Part shown: positions 44,967 through 54,600 of the stretch, piece by piece
Numbering within the stretch: position 1 is the stretch's first letter
How the letters are laid out: every line of letters starts with the position of its first letter
Assembly (NCBI RefSeq): GCF_000308435.1
Contig: NZ_BAFR01000004.1
Coordinates: 1-54,713, forward strand
Direction of reading: 5' to 3'
Source: Nocardia araoensis NBRC 100135
GTDB lineage: Bacteria > Actinomycetota > Actinomycetes > Mycobacteriales > Mycobacteriaceae
DNA: 54,713 nt
Position numbers and translations under genes: made by a program
Notes under the pieces: model-generated
Told to the model about the DNA's origin: nothing
Databases searched by the model: none
Seen by the model: the letters and a program-made list of their open reading frames with translations, nothing else

Positions 44967-45703
44967 AAGCAGCCTGGGCGGACATTCGCGCCAAAGTGCG
45001 TGAGTTCGGCGCGGCCGTGCAGGCCATGCTCGCCGGTGCGTCGGTCGCTCGGGTGGAGGGCGAGGTCATCGTCTTCGCTCACCAGCACGCGCCGCTGGCC
45101 CAGCGCCTGTCCGATCCGCGCAATCTGGAGGCGGTCCGGTCGGCGGTGCGGGCGGTGCTCGGCCGCGACCACGAGGTGCGCTGGGAAGCGGGCGGAGCGG
45201 CGCCACGGCCGGCCGCAGCGCCGCGAGCGGGCGGTGCCGCGAACCGGACCCGCGGGCAGGCGGGCGATCAGCCGGGACGTGAATCCGGCAACGCCGCGGG
45301 CCGCGGTTCGACCGCGGCCGCGCCACGCTTCTCCCGCCCGAGCCAGGCGAAGAACGCGAACGCCGACAAGGCGGGCGGCGCGGGACGTTCGCGGGCCGGC
45401 GGAGCCGACCAGCGCCCGTACCCGGCGGACGACGATATCCCGCCGCCCGACTACCCCGACCTACCCGACGATCCCGGCCCCGCGAACTATCCGCGCTACG
45501 ACGCCGGGCCGAGTGTGGACGACGCGGCGGCCGACCTGGACCGGGACCGGGCGCGGGTCGTTCCCGCCTCGACCCCCGAAGAGGAGCAGGAGATGATGGC
45601 CGCCGCTGCCGATCCGGTGGCTCCGGGCGATCGCCGCGACCCGGACGAGGTCGCTCTCGAATTGCTGAAGACTGAGCTTGGTGCCACACGGCTGGATGGT
45701 TGA
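44849..45703 (+). CDS. dnaX: dnaX tau C-terminal region in the -1 frame
   Basis: After a stop at 44846-44848 this frame is open to 45703. From about 44894 it reads APASAPESAAGAAPVPSG, then NLLREVEAAWADIRAKVREF and VEGEVIVFAHQHAPLAQRL, the conserved tau C-terminal domain (KH-like, contacts polymerase alpha). An acidic disordered tail and a final EVALELLKTELGATRLDG follow. It overlaps the N-terminal frame by 118 bases. No start codon with a ribosome site opens it in a sensible place, so it must be expressed by frameshift or be joined by correcting an indel, most simply one missing base near the C run at 44895-44899. Confidence 0.85.
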   Translation, partial: LCGRAGRSGSGRRTGAPASAPESAAGAAPVPSGNLLREVEAAWADIRAKVREFGAAVQAMLAGASVARVEGEVIVFAHQHAPLAQRLSDPRNLEAVRSAVRAVLGRDHEVRWEAGGAAPRPAAAPRAGGAANRTRGQAGDQPGRESGNAAGRGSTAAAPRFSRPSQAKNANADKAGGAGRSRAGGADQRPYPADDDIPPPDYPDLPDDPGPANYPRYDAGPSVDDAAADLDRDRARVVPASTPEEEQEMMAAAADPVAPGDRRDPDEVALELLKTELGATRLDG

Positions 45704-46021
45704 CAACCACCGTTCTCACGACGTTAAGTTAACCGGAGTTCGCACTCCACGGTAGTATGGACGGGTAGCCGGGAGCTTCGGTACGCCGACGTTCTATGGT
45801 ATGCCCAGGCGTACGGGCGACCGGGCCGTGCGTCCGTCCTTGTCTGCCTGGTTTTGTACAGCGTTAGGAACGGTCGGGCCGGTCGGCGAGGTCAGCCGCA
45901 GCCACGCCGCACCCGCGGTGTCGCCGCACACGCAGCGCTCGGACGGACGAACGTCCGGTCGACAGCTCGAGAGCGCTCGGACGAACGAGTCCGGCCGCCC
46001 ACATTGAGGAAGGAACACTCC
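45704..46021. other. 318-base region upstream of fadA with dyads
   Basis: Non-coding spacer and probable promoter of the fadA-fadB operon. GTTAAGTTAAC (45723-45733) is a short palindrome and GGAGT-TCGC-ACTCC lies just downstream, possible operators for a fatty-acid-responsive repressor. GGAAGGA before 46022 is the fadA ribosome site. No convincing gene is seen. Confidence 0.5.
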
Positions 46022-47236
46022 ATGACCACAGAGGCCTACATTTACGAGGCCATCCGCACCCCGCGCGGCCGTGGCAAGAAGAACGGCTCGCTGCACTCGG
46101 TCAAGCCGATCGACCTGACTGTTGGTCTGATCCAGGAGCTGCGCGGCCGCTTCCCGAACCTCGACGAGGACCGGATCTCCGACCTGATCCTCGGCGTGGT
46201 CATGCCCGTCGGCGACCAGGGCGCCGACATCGCGCGCACCGCGGTCACCGTGGCCGGGCTGCCCGACACCGTCGGCGGCTTCCAGCTCAACCGTTTCTGC
46301 GCCTCCGGCCTCGAGGCGGTCAACCTCGCCGCCCAGAAGGTCCGCTCCGGCTTCGACGACCTGGTCATCGCCGGTGGCGTCGAATCCATGTCGCGGGTGC
46401 CGATGGGCTCCGACGGCGGCGCCTGGGCGCTGGACCCGGCCACCAACTACGACACCTACTTCGTCCCGCAGGGCGTCTCGGCCGACCTGATCGCCACCAT
46501 CGAGGGCTTCAGCCGTGACGACGTGGACGCCTACGCGGTGCGCTCGCAGGAGCTGGCCGCCAAGGCCACCACCGGCGGCTACTTCGCCAAGTCGATCGTC
46601 CCGGTCAAGGACCAGAACGGCATCGTCGTGCTCGACACCGACGAGCACATGCGGCCCGGCACCACCGCCGAGGACCTGGCCAAGCTGCAGCCCTCCTTCG
46701 CCGTGATCGGTGAGATGGGCGGCTTCGACGCCGTGGCGCTGCAGAAGTTCCACTTCGTCGAGAAGATCAACCACGTGCACCACGGCGGCAACAGCTCCGG
46801 CATCGTCGACGGCGCCGCGCTCGTGCTCGTCGGTTCCGAAGAGGCGGGCAAGGCCTCCGGCCTGACCCCGCGTGCGCGCGTGGTCGCGACCGCCACCAGC
46901 GGCGCCGACTCGACCATCATGCTCACCGGCCCGACCCCGGCCGCCAAGAAGGCCCTGGCCAAGGCCGGTCTGACCCTCGACGACATCGACCTGGTCGAGA
47001 TCAACGAGGCGTTCGCCTCCGTGGTGCTGAAGTTCCAGAAGGACCTGAACATCCCGGACGAGAAGCTGAACGTCAACGGCGGCGCCATCGCGATGGGCCA
47101 CCCGCTCGGCGCGACCGGCGCGATGATCACCGGCACCATGGTCGACGAACTCGAGCGCCGCAATGGCCGCTACGCCCTGATCACCCTGTGCATCGGCGGC
47201 GGCATGGGCGTGGCCACCATCATCGAGCGGGTCTGA
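46022..47236 (+). CDS. fadA: Acetyl-CoA C-acyltransferase (thiolase)
   Basis: A 404-residue thiolase for the last step of beta-oxidation, cleaving 3-ketoacyl-CoA with Co[12 protein letters not shown] holds the nucleophile Cys93, GHPLGATGA the active-site His, and LCIGGGMG the second Cys. It closely resembles M. tuberculosis FadA (Rv0859) from memory. The ATG at 46022 has GGAAGGA upstream. fadB follows after 114 bases, together encoding the alpha2beta2 trifunctional enzyme. Confidence 0.95.
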   Translation: MTTEAYIYEAIRTPRGRGKKNGSLHSVKPIDLTVGLIQELRGRFPNLDEDRISDLILGVVMPVGDQGADIARTAVTVAGLPDTVGGFQLNRFCASGLEAVNLAAQKVRSGFDDLVIAGGVESMSRVPMGSDGGAWALDPATNYDTYFVPQGVSADLIATIEGFSRDDVDAYAVRSQELAAKATTGGYFAKSIVPVKDQNGIVVLDTDEHMRPGTTAEDLAKLQPSFAVIGEMGGFDAVALQKFHFVEKINHVHHGGNSSGIVDGAALVLVGSEEAGKASGLTPRARVVATATSGADSTIMLTGPTPAAKKALAKAGLTLDDIDLVEINEAFASVVLKFQKDLNIPDEKLNVNGGAIAMGHPLGATGAMITGTMVDELERRNGRYALITLCIGGGMGVATIIERV

Positions 47237-47350
47237 CCCCCAACCGACAGCTGAGAATTCACGCGGCGTGAGCGTCAGGCCCGGAGGCGGCAGCCTGCGT
47301 AACCACGTAGGGCCGCGGACGCCGCCAATTCACTTAGGAGACACAGAGCT

Positions 47351-49501
47351 GTGAGCGAAACCAACATGATCGGTTGGGAGCAGGATTCGGACGGCATCGT
47401 CGTGCTGACGATGGACGACCCGAACCAGGGCGCCAACACGATGAACGAGCTGTACAAGAAGTCGATGACGGCCACCGTCGACCGGCTCGAGGCGGAGAAG
47501 GACAACATCACCGGTGTCGTCCTGACCTCGGCGAAGAAGACCTTCTTCGCGGGTGGCGACCTGAAGAACATGATGAAGGTCGGTCCGAACGATGCCCCTG
47601 CGCTGATGGAGGAGCTCACCGAGATCAAGAGCGCCCTGCGTCGCCTGGAGCAGCTGGGCAAGCCGGTCGTCGCCGCCATCAACGGCGCGGCGCTCGGCGG
47701 CGGCCTCGAGATCGCGCTGGCCACCCACCACCGCATCGCGGCGGATGTGCCGGGTTCGCAGATCGGTCTGCCGGAGGCCACCCTCGGCCTGCTGCCCGCG
47801 GGCGGCGGCATCATCCGCACCGTGCGCATGCTTGGCCTGCAGAACGCCCTGATGCAGGTGCTGCTGCAGGGCCAGCGCAACAAGCCGGCCAAGGCCAAGG
47901 AGATCGGCCTGGTCGACGAGCTGGTCGGCTCGGTCGAGGAGCTGGTCCCCGCCGCCAAGGCGTGGATCAAGGCCAACCCCGAGGCCGGCGTGCAGCCGTG
48001 GGACAAGAAGGGCTTCAAGATCCCCGGCGGCACCCCGTCCTCCCCGGCCTTCGCGGCCAACCTGCCCGCGTTCCCGGCGAACCTGCGCAAGCAGATCAAG
48101 GGTGCGAACATGCCTGCGCCGCGCGCGATCATGTCCGCCGCGGTCGAGGGCTCGCAGGTCGACATCGACAACGCGTCGCTGATCGAGTCCCGCTACTTCG
48201 TGCACCTGCTCACCGGCCCGGTCGCGAAGAACATGATCCAGGCGTTCTTCTTCGACCTGCAGACGATCAACAACGGCGGCTCGCGTCCGAAGGACGTGCC
48301 GAAGAAGGAGATCAAGAAGGTCGGCGTGCTCGGCGCGGGCATGATGGGCGCGGGCATCGCGTACGTCTCCGCGAAGGCGGGCTACGAGGTCGTGCTGAAG
48401 GACGTCTCGATCGAGGCGGCCGAGCGCGGCAAGAACTACTCCGAGAAGATCGAGGCCAAGGCGCTTTCCCGGGGCAAGACCACCGAGGAGAAGTCCAAGG
48501 CGCTGCTGGACCGGATCAAGCCGACCGCGGACGCGGCCGACTTCGCCGGCGTGGACTTCGTGATCGAGGCCGTGTTCGAGAACACCGAGCTGAAGCACAA
48601 GGTGTTCCAGGAGATCGAGGACGTCGTCACCCCCGACGCGCTGCTTGGCTCCAACACCTCCACCCTGCCGATCACCGGTCTGGCGACCGGCGTGAAGCGC
48701 CAGGAGGACTTCATCGGCATCCACTTCTTCTCGCCGGTCGACAAGATGCCGCTGGTGGAGATCATCAGGGGTGAGAAGACCTCGGACGAGGCGCTGGCCC
48801 GGGTGTTCGACTACACCCTCGCGATCAAGAAGACCCCGATCGTGGTCAACGACAGCCGTGGCTTCTTCACCTCCCGCGTGATCGGCACCTTCGTCAACGA
48901 GGCGATCGCCATGCTCAAGGAGGGCATCGAGCCCGCCACCATCGAGCAGGCCGGTCTGCAGGCGGGCTACCCGGCCGCGCCGCTGCAGCTGTCGGACGAG
49001 CTGAACATGAAGCTCATGCAGAAGATCGCCAAGGAGACCGAGGAGGCCGCCCAGTCCGGCGACACCACCCTCGGCGCCAAGCGGCACCCGGCCCAGGACG
49101 TCATCGACTACATGGTGTCCGAAGGCCGTCCGGGCCGCCTGGAAAAGGCGGGCTTCTACGAGTACGACGAGAACGGCAAGCGCACCGGTCTGTGGCCGGG
49201 CCTGCGTGAGCACTTCAAGACCACGGCGGACTTCGGTGTTCCGCTGCAGGATCTGATCGACCGCATGCTGTTCGCGGAGGCGATCGAGACCCAGAAGTGT
49301 TTCGACGAGGGTGTGCTCACCTCCACCGCCGACGCGAACATCGGCTCGATCTTCGGCATCGGCTTCCCGGCCTGGACCGGTGGTGTGCACCAGTTCATCG
49401 TCGGTTACCCGGGTGGCCAGGAGGCCTTCGTGGAGCGCGCCGACTACCTCGCCAAGACCTACGGCGAGCGCTTCGAGGTCCCGGCCTCGCTGCGTAAGTA
49501 G
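47351..49501 (+). CDS. fadB: Trifunctional beta-oxidation enzyme, alpha subunit
   Basis: A 716-residue fusion of enoyl-CoA hydratase (about residues 1-190) and 3-hydroxyacyl-CoA dehydrogenase (about 315-700). FFAGGDLKNM and GLPEATLGLLPAGGG form the hydratase oxyanion hole and catalytic Glu. VGVLGAGMMGAGIAYVSAKA near residue 325 binds NAD. HFFSPVDKMPLVEII holds the dehydrogenase His. It hydrates enoyl-CoA and oxidises the hydroxyacyl product, passing it to FadA. The GTG at 47351 has AGGAG about ten bases upstream. A terminator hairpin follows at 49521. Confidence 0.95.
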   Translation: MSETNMIGWEQDSDGIVVLTMDDPNQGANTMNELYKKSMTATVDRLEAEKDNITGVVLTSAKKTFFAGGDLKNMMKVGPNDAPALMEELTEIKSALRRLEQLGKPVVAAINGAALGGGLEIALATHHRIAADVPGSQIGLPEATLGLLPAGGGIIRTVRMLGLQNALMQVLLQGQRNKPAKAKEIGLVDELVGSVEELVPAAKAWIKANPEAGVQPWDKKGFKIPGGTPSSPAFAANLPAFPANLRKQIKGANMPAPRAIMSAAVEGSQVDIDNASLIESRYFVHLLTGPVAKNMIQAFFFDLQTINNGGSRPKDVPKKEIKKVGVLGAGMMGAGIAYVSAKAGYEVVLKDVSIEAAERGKNYSEKIEAKALSRGKTTEEKSKALLDRIKPTADAADFAGVDFVIEAVFENTELKHKVFQEIEDVVTPDALLGSNTSTLPITGLATGVKRQEDFIGIHFFSPVDKMPLVEIIRGEKTSDEALARVFDYTLAIKKTPIVVNDSRGFFTSRVIGTFVNEAIAMLKEGIEPATIEQAGLQAGYPAAPLQLSDELNMKLMQKIAKETEEAAQSGDTTLGAKRHPAQDVIDYMVSEGRPGRLEKAGFYEYDENGKRTGLWPGLREHFKTTADFGVPLQDLIDRMLFAEAIETQKCFDEGVLTSTADANIGSIFGIGFPAWTGGVHQFIVGYPGGQEAFVERADYLAKTYGERFEVPASLRK

Positions 49502-49520
49502 TCTCGCGTCGCAACGCAAC

Positions 49521-49565
49521 GGCGAAGCCCGCCATCGCTTTTCGCGGTGGCGGGCTTCCGCCGTT
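49521..49565 (+). terminator. Terminator of the fadAB operon
   Basis: AAGCCCGCCATCGC pairs with GCGGTGGCGGGCTT (one G-U pair) around TTTTC, extended by CGGC/GCCG and followed by TTTTCC. Confidence 0.85.
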
Positions 49566-49615
49566 TTCCGGGCCTGTTCACCTCCGCGTCCGTTCGGCGC
49601 GATAGGTTGGCAGCC

Positions 49616-50716
49616 GTGCCGAGACGTAGTCGCCATGTTCTGATCGCCAGTTGCGCCCTCGCGCTCGCATCGGCCCCGGTGGCGGCCGCCGATCCGGTGG
49701 GGGCAGCGCCGTCGGTGCGCTTGCTGGGCGAGCAGGTCGTCGCATCGGGCCTGGAGTTCGGAGGCACCACCGTTGGCGGCCTGTCCGGGATCGATTACTC
49801 GGCGCGCACCGGTGATTTCGTGCTGATCAGCGATGATCGATCGAACAAGAACCCAGCGCGGTACTACACCGCGCGCTTCGAGGTCGGCGAGCGCGGAGTG
49901 GGACCGGTGACCTTCACCGGCACGCGACCCCTTCTGACCGCGGCGGGCGCGCCTTACGCGCCGATGTCGGTGGATCCGGAGGAGATCCGGGTGGACCCGT
50001 GGACCGGCGACTACTACTGGACGCAAGAAGGCGAGCGGGACGGCGCCGTGCTGCAAGACCCGTCGGTGCGTATCGCGCACCCGGACGGCTCCTATGCCGG
50101 TGAGCTGCCGATTCCGGAGAACGAAAGGATGCGCCCAGGCTCCGGCCCACAGCAGAATCAGGCGCTGGAGGCCGCGACTTTCCTCGCGGGCGGCACATTG
50201 TTCGCCACCGCCACGGAAGGGCCACTGCTGCCGGACGGGCCGTCGCCGACCACGACGAGCGGGGCGCTCACGCGAATCACCGTCCAGGCTCGAACCGGGC
50301 CTCTGCTCGCCCAGTACGCGTATCCGCTGGACCCGGTCTTCGCCGAGTCGCGGCCGGAGCCGGGCCGCGGCGCGAACGGTATCGCTTCCATCCTCGCCGC
50401 CGATCCGCTGGATCCCACCAAACTTCTTGTGCTGGAACGTTCTTTCTCACCGGGCACGCCCAACAAGATCCGCGTCTACGAGGCCGACCTGAGCGCCGCG
50501 ACCAACATCCTCGATGCCCCGATCGGCGCGGCGCGCCCGGTGACCAAGCGGCTGCTGGTGGATCTCGACGAGGTCGGGCTCAGCGCCGTCGACAACGTGG
50601 AAGGCATGACCTGGGGTCCCCGCCTGCCCTCCGGCGAACGGAGCTTGGTCCTGGTCAGCGACGACAATTTCGACAGCCGCCAGATCACCCAGATCATCGC
50701 CCTCGCCGTCGCCTAG
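49616..50716 (+). CDS. Secreted esterase-like phytase-family protein
   Basis: A 366-residue protein with a signal peptide (VLIASCALALASAPVAAADP, cleaved near residue 27). LSGIDYSARTGDFVLISDDR, DPEEIRVDPWTGDYYWTQEG, LEAATFLAGGTLFATATEGP and DNVEGMTWGPRL are the repeated blade motifs of the esterase-like phytase family, a beta-propeller. The substrate is unknown. The GTG at 49616 is used; little leader precedes it. Its stop overlaps the convergent MarR stop by 4 bases. Confidence 0.87.
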   Translation: MPRRSRHVLIASCALALASAPVAAADPVGAAPSVRLLGEQVVASGLEFGGTTVGGLSGIDYSARTGDFVLISDDRSNKNPARYYTARFEVGERGVGPVTFTGTRPLLTAAGAPYAPMSVDPEEIRVDPWTGDYYWTQEGERDGAVLQDPSVRIAHPDGSYAGELPIPENERMRPGSGPQQNQALEAATFLAGGTLFATATEGPLLPDGPSPTTTSGALTRITVQARTGPLLAQYAYPLDPVFAESRPEPGRGANGIASILAADPLDPTKLLVLERSFSPGTPNKIRVYEADLSAATNILDAPIGAARPVTKRLLVDLDEVGLSAVDNVEGMTWGPRLPSGERSLVLVSDDNFDSRQITQIIALAVA

Positions 50717-51195
50717 TCCGTGGGCCGCAGCTCCTCGGCGGCGGCCTGGTACGCGGCGGCCGCCCTGGTGAAGTAGTCGAACAGCACCTCGCGCTGTTCG
50801 GGTGGGTAGCCGCCGATGATCTCGGCGATGCGCTGCCGCGCCGGGGCGAGCACCTCGTCGAGATCGGCGGGCTTGCCGATCAATTCGACGATCACCTTGC
50901 GGCGGTCGCCCGGGACCGGCGCGCGGCGGACGTAGCCCGCGTCTTCCAGGCGGTCGATCAGCCGGGTGGTCGGGCCGGTGGTCAGGCCGCTGCGCGCGCC
51001 GAGTTCGCCCGGCGTCATCGGTCCGGCCAGTTCGAGGATGTTGAGCGCGTAGAGATCGGTGGCGCCCAGATCGACCGCCCGCGCCCCGGCTTGTCCGTGC
51101 AGCATGACCGCGCTCAGGTAGCGCCGGTAGACCTCGTGGGCGTCCGAGCGGAGGCCGCGCGCCGCGGGCTCCCGGCCTGGTTCGGATGTGGACAC
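50713..51195 (-). CDS. MarR-family transcriptional regulator
   Basis: A 160-residue winged-helix regulator. LYALNILELAGPMTPGELG, RSGLTTGPTTRLIDRLEDAG and RAPVPGDRRKVIVEL are the MarR helix-turn-helix and wing. The GTG at 51195 has GGAGGA about seven bases upstream and is preferred to an ATG at 51225. Overlapping inverted repeats lie upstream at 51236-51276. It is convergent with the esterase gene. The target may be itself or the downstream-divergent pknK; the effector is unknown. Confidence 0.9.
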   Translation of the reverse strand: MSTSEPGREPAARGLRSDAHEVYRRYLSAVMLHGQAGARAVDLGATDLYALNILELAGPMTPGELGARSGLTTGPTTRLIDRLEDAGYVRRAPVPGDRRKVIVELIGKPADLDEVLAPARQRIAEIIGGYPPEQREVLFDYFTRAAAAYQAAAEELRPTD

Positions 51196-51235
51196 GAGAT
51201 TCCTCCGCACCTGACGTCTGCTCATCCAAAGATAG

Positions 51236-51276
51236 TTCGATAGAGAAGAAAGTTCTCTCGAGAAGTAATCTATCAT
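51236..51276. promoter_or_regulatory. Overlapping inverted repeats upstream of marR
   Basis: AGAGAA (51242-51247) pairs with TTCTCT (51253-51258), and TTCTC (51253-51257) pairs with GAGAA (51260-51264); GATAG and CTATC flank both. This is the AT-rich upstream region of the MarR gene and a candidate autoregulatory site. Confidence 0.5.
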
Positions 51277-51616
51277 GGCCGGTTACTACCGCGGGACCGG
51301 ATTCTCCGACGTCACGTGGTTGGCCGAACCCTCTCTGGGTATCCGCTCGTGTGGACCTGACGTGGCGGTGGTCACAACCGAGGGCGACACCTGCAATGGT
51401 GAGCGCGAGAGTCCTTTTCGCGCCGGGCGGCCAGTCTCGACCGGCGCGGAACACGCCGACTCGGAACACACCCGACCTGTTCGGAAACGTCACCCGCGTG
51501 ATACCGCACCGCGCTACGTTGGAGTATGCGCAGGCATATCGGACACCGCGTCCGGCAGCAGGCGCGGAGTTGGTCGCCGATGTCGCCGATTCGATGTGAG
51601 TGTTCGAGGTGATCAC
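51277..51616. other. 340-base region upstream of pknK
   Basis: The frame of pknK is open back to an ATG at 51275, but the 114 extra residues (many Arg, Thr, Pro, no conserved pattern) look like non-coding reading. No other gene is seen. It presumably contains the pknK promoter. Confidence 0.5.
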
Positions 51617-54600
51617 ATGAATCCACAGACGCGTTCGGGCCGGGTGCGCCCGGAAATTCCTGCGGCCGAGGAGAAGACGCAGCGGCAGACGCCTCCCGAC
51701 ATCGCCGACGAACTGGAGGCGATGGGCCTGTCCGGTGCCGTGGAGATCGGCCGCGGTGGATTCGGGGTGGTGTACCGCTGCATCCAGACCGCGTTGGATC
51801 GCGTGGTCGCGGTGAAGGTGCTTCCCTCGGAGATCGACCAGGAAAGCCGGGAACGGTTCCTGCGCGAGGAACAAGCCATGGGCAAGCTGTCCGGCCACCC
51901 GAACATCGTCGACATCCTCCAGGTGGACGTGACGGCGACCGGAATGCCACTGATCGTCATGCCGTACTGCACGCATGGATCGCTGGAGCAGCTGATTCGC
52001 GATCAAGGCCCGTTGACCTGGGCGGATTCTCTGCGAGCCGGCGTCAAGCTGGCGGGCGCCATCGAGAGCGCGCACCGCGCCCGGATTCTGCACCGCGACG
52101 TGAAACCGGCGAATGTGCTGCTCAGCGGCTACGGCGAGCCGCAGCTGACGGATTTCGGCATCGCTCGCATCCCGGGCGGGTTCCGCACCTCCAGCAGCAT
52201 GATCACCGGCTCGCCCGCGTTCACCGCGCCGGAGGTACTCAAAGGCGACGAGCCGACCATCCGCTCCGACGTCTACGGGCTCGGCTCGACGCTGTTCGCC
52301 TTGCTCACCGGGCACGCGGCCTTCGAGCGGCAGGCGGGCGAGCGGGTGGTCGCGCAGTTCCTGCGGATCACCACCCAGCCGGTGCCCGATCTGCGTGAAC
52401 AGGACATTCCGCCGGACGTCGCCACCGTCATCGAACAGGCCATGTCCCCGAATCCACGGGATCGCCCGGCCAGCGCCTACGAGTTCGGCGAAATGCTGCG
52501 CACCGTGCAGCGCGGCCACGATCAGCTGCCCGACGAGATGGCGCTGCTGGAGACCCCGCCGGAGCCCGAAACGACCTCCCAAGGCGCCGGCGAACAGACG
52601 GTTGTGTGGACGGGACCCCCTCCCGCGGTCACCGCGCGGCGCAGCTGGCCGCTGACGCTACGGCCCGCCGTCTCTCAGCATCCGATGGCGATGCCGACGG
52701 CGCCGCCGACGGCCGTGACCAAGTTCCGCCCGCACACGCCCACGCGCGAGCCGATAGCACGGCCACGTCTGCTGGACGTCCTGCGTGCGGGCGGGCGGCG
52801 CAGGCTGACGGTGATCCACGCGCCCGCGGGTTTCGGCAAGAGCACGCTGGCCGCGCAGTGGCGCGCCGAGCTCGCCGAGGGCGATGCCGCGGTCGCCTGG
52901 ATCGGCATCGACCGGGACGACGACAACGAGATCTGGCTGCTGGCTCATCTGATCCAAGCCATCCGCCGGGTGCATCCGGACGTGGGCGCCGGTCTGGACC
53001 AGGTGCTGGAGGAGCGGCCCGCCGACGCCGCCGCGTTCGTGATCCCCACCCTCATCGACGAGATCCACGCGGCGGGCAGGACGGTCGTGGTGATCGTCGA
53101 GGATTGGCAGCGGATCACCGACGCGGGCGCGCATCGCGCGATGGAGGCCCTGCTCGACAACTGCTGCCACCACCTGCGCTTCGTGGTGACCAGCCGCGAG
53201 CAGTCCGGTCTGCCGACCAGCCGCATGCGGGTGCACGACGAACTGGTCGAGATCGGCTCGGCCGCGCTGCGGCTGACCGAAGCGGAAACCCGTCAGATCC
53301 TGGTGGAGCGCAACGGATTCGACCTCACACCCGAGCAGGTCACCGAAATCCATACCGCCACCGACGGCTGGCCCGCGGCCATCCAGCTGGTCGGCCTGTC
53401 CCTGCGCGGCAACGCCGATCCCGCTCAGTTGATCGCCACCCTCTCCGAGGGCGACCACGGCATTCGCGAATACCTCGCCGAGAACGTCTTGGACACCTTG
53501 GAACCGAAGATGCTCGAGTTCCTGATGTCGATCGCGGTGACCGAACGGGTGTGCGGCTCGCTCGCCGCGGCGCTGTCCGGCGAGCCGGACGCCGAACAGC
53601 TGCTCGAGCAGGCCGAGCAGCGCGAGCTGTTCCTGCGGCGCATCGAGCACGACCCCGAGTGGTTCCGGATGCAGCCGCTGTTCGCCGAGCATCTGCGGAC
53701 CCGGCTCGACCGCGTCCACCCCGGGAAGCTGAAGTCGCTGCACCGCAAGGCGTCCCGCTGGTATGCCGAACACCAGCTGCTGCGCAAGTCCGTCGACCAC
53801 GCACTGGCGGCGACCGACCTGAAGATGGCGCTGGACCTGCTCGAGGGCGGCGGGATGGACCTGATCGACGGGTCCCGCCTCGCCACGCTGCTGGGCAGCG
53901 TGTCGAAACTGCCGATGCAGCAGGTGGCCTCGCGCTCGAAGTTGCTGATGGCGGTGGCCAGGGCGAACGTCAACCTGCAGCAGTCCGGCGCGGCACGGAA
54001 CGCGCTGGGGAGGCTGTCCAACATCCTGGCCCGCGGCTCCACCGGCGACGCCGATGTGCGCGTGCAGCGCTGCCAGGCGGCCGTGCTCGCCGCGTCGGAC
54101 CAGATCGCGCGCGACCACACCGAGGGCGTGCTGGATCGGATCGCCGACTGCCTGCGCGAGCCGGACGATCTACCCGCGTGGACGGTCTCGACCGCGGCCA
54201 ACCTGACGTCATTCGTGCGTCTGTGCGTATTCGACTTCGAGGGTGCGCGGAAGATCCAGGAGTGGGCCGAGGAGTACCACGTACGTTCGAAAGACCCGCT
54301 CGGCCTGGTGTTCGGCCGCTGCGGCCAAGGCGCGGCCGCCTACGAGCAACTCGACGTGGCCACCGCCACGCGCTGTTTCCAGCAGGCCTGGGACTCCGCA
54401 CGGGAACGGTCAGGACCCCGCTCGCACGCGGTGCGCGTGGCCGCGGCGCTGCTCGGCGAGATGAGCTACCGCGGAGGCGATCTGGCCACCGCCGGCCGGC
54501 TGCTCGACGAAAGTCACGAGCTGGTCACCCGGGTCGGTCCGGTGGACTTCCTGATCTCGACCTTCGTGGTCGGCGCCCGGGTCAAGGCGGTCGAGGGCGA

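Noticed and set aside
43817..45172. 451-codon minus-strand open frame across the dnaX linker
   Set aside because: It results from reverse reading of the Gly/Ala/Pro linker and lacks any conserved motif.
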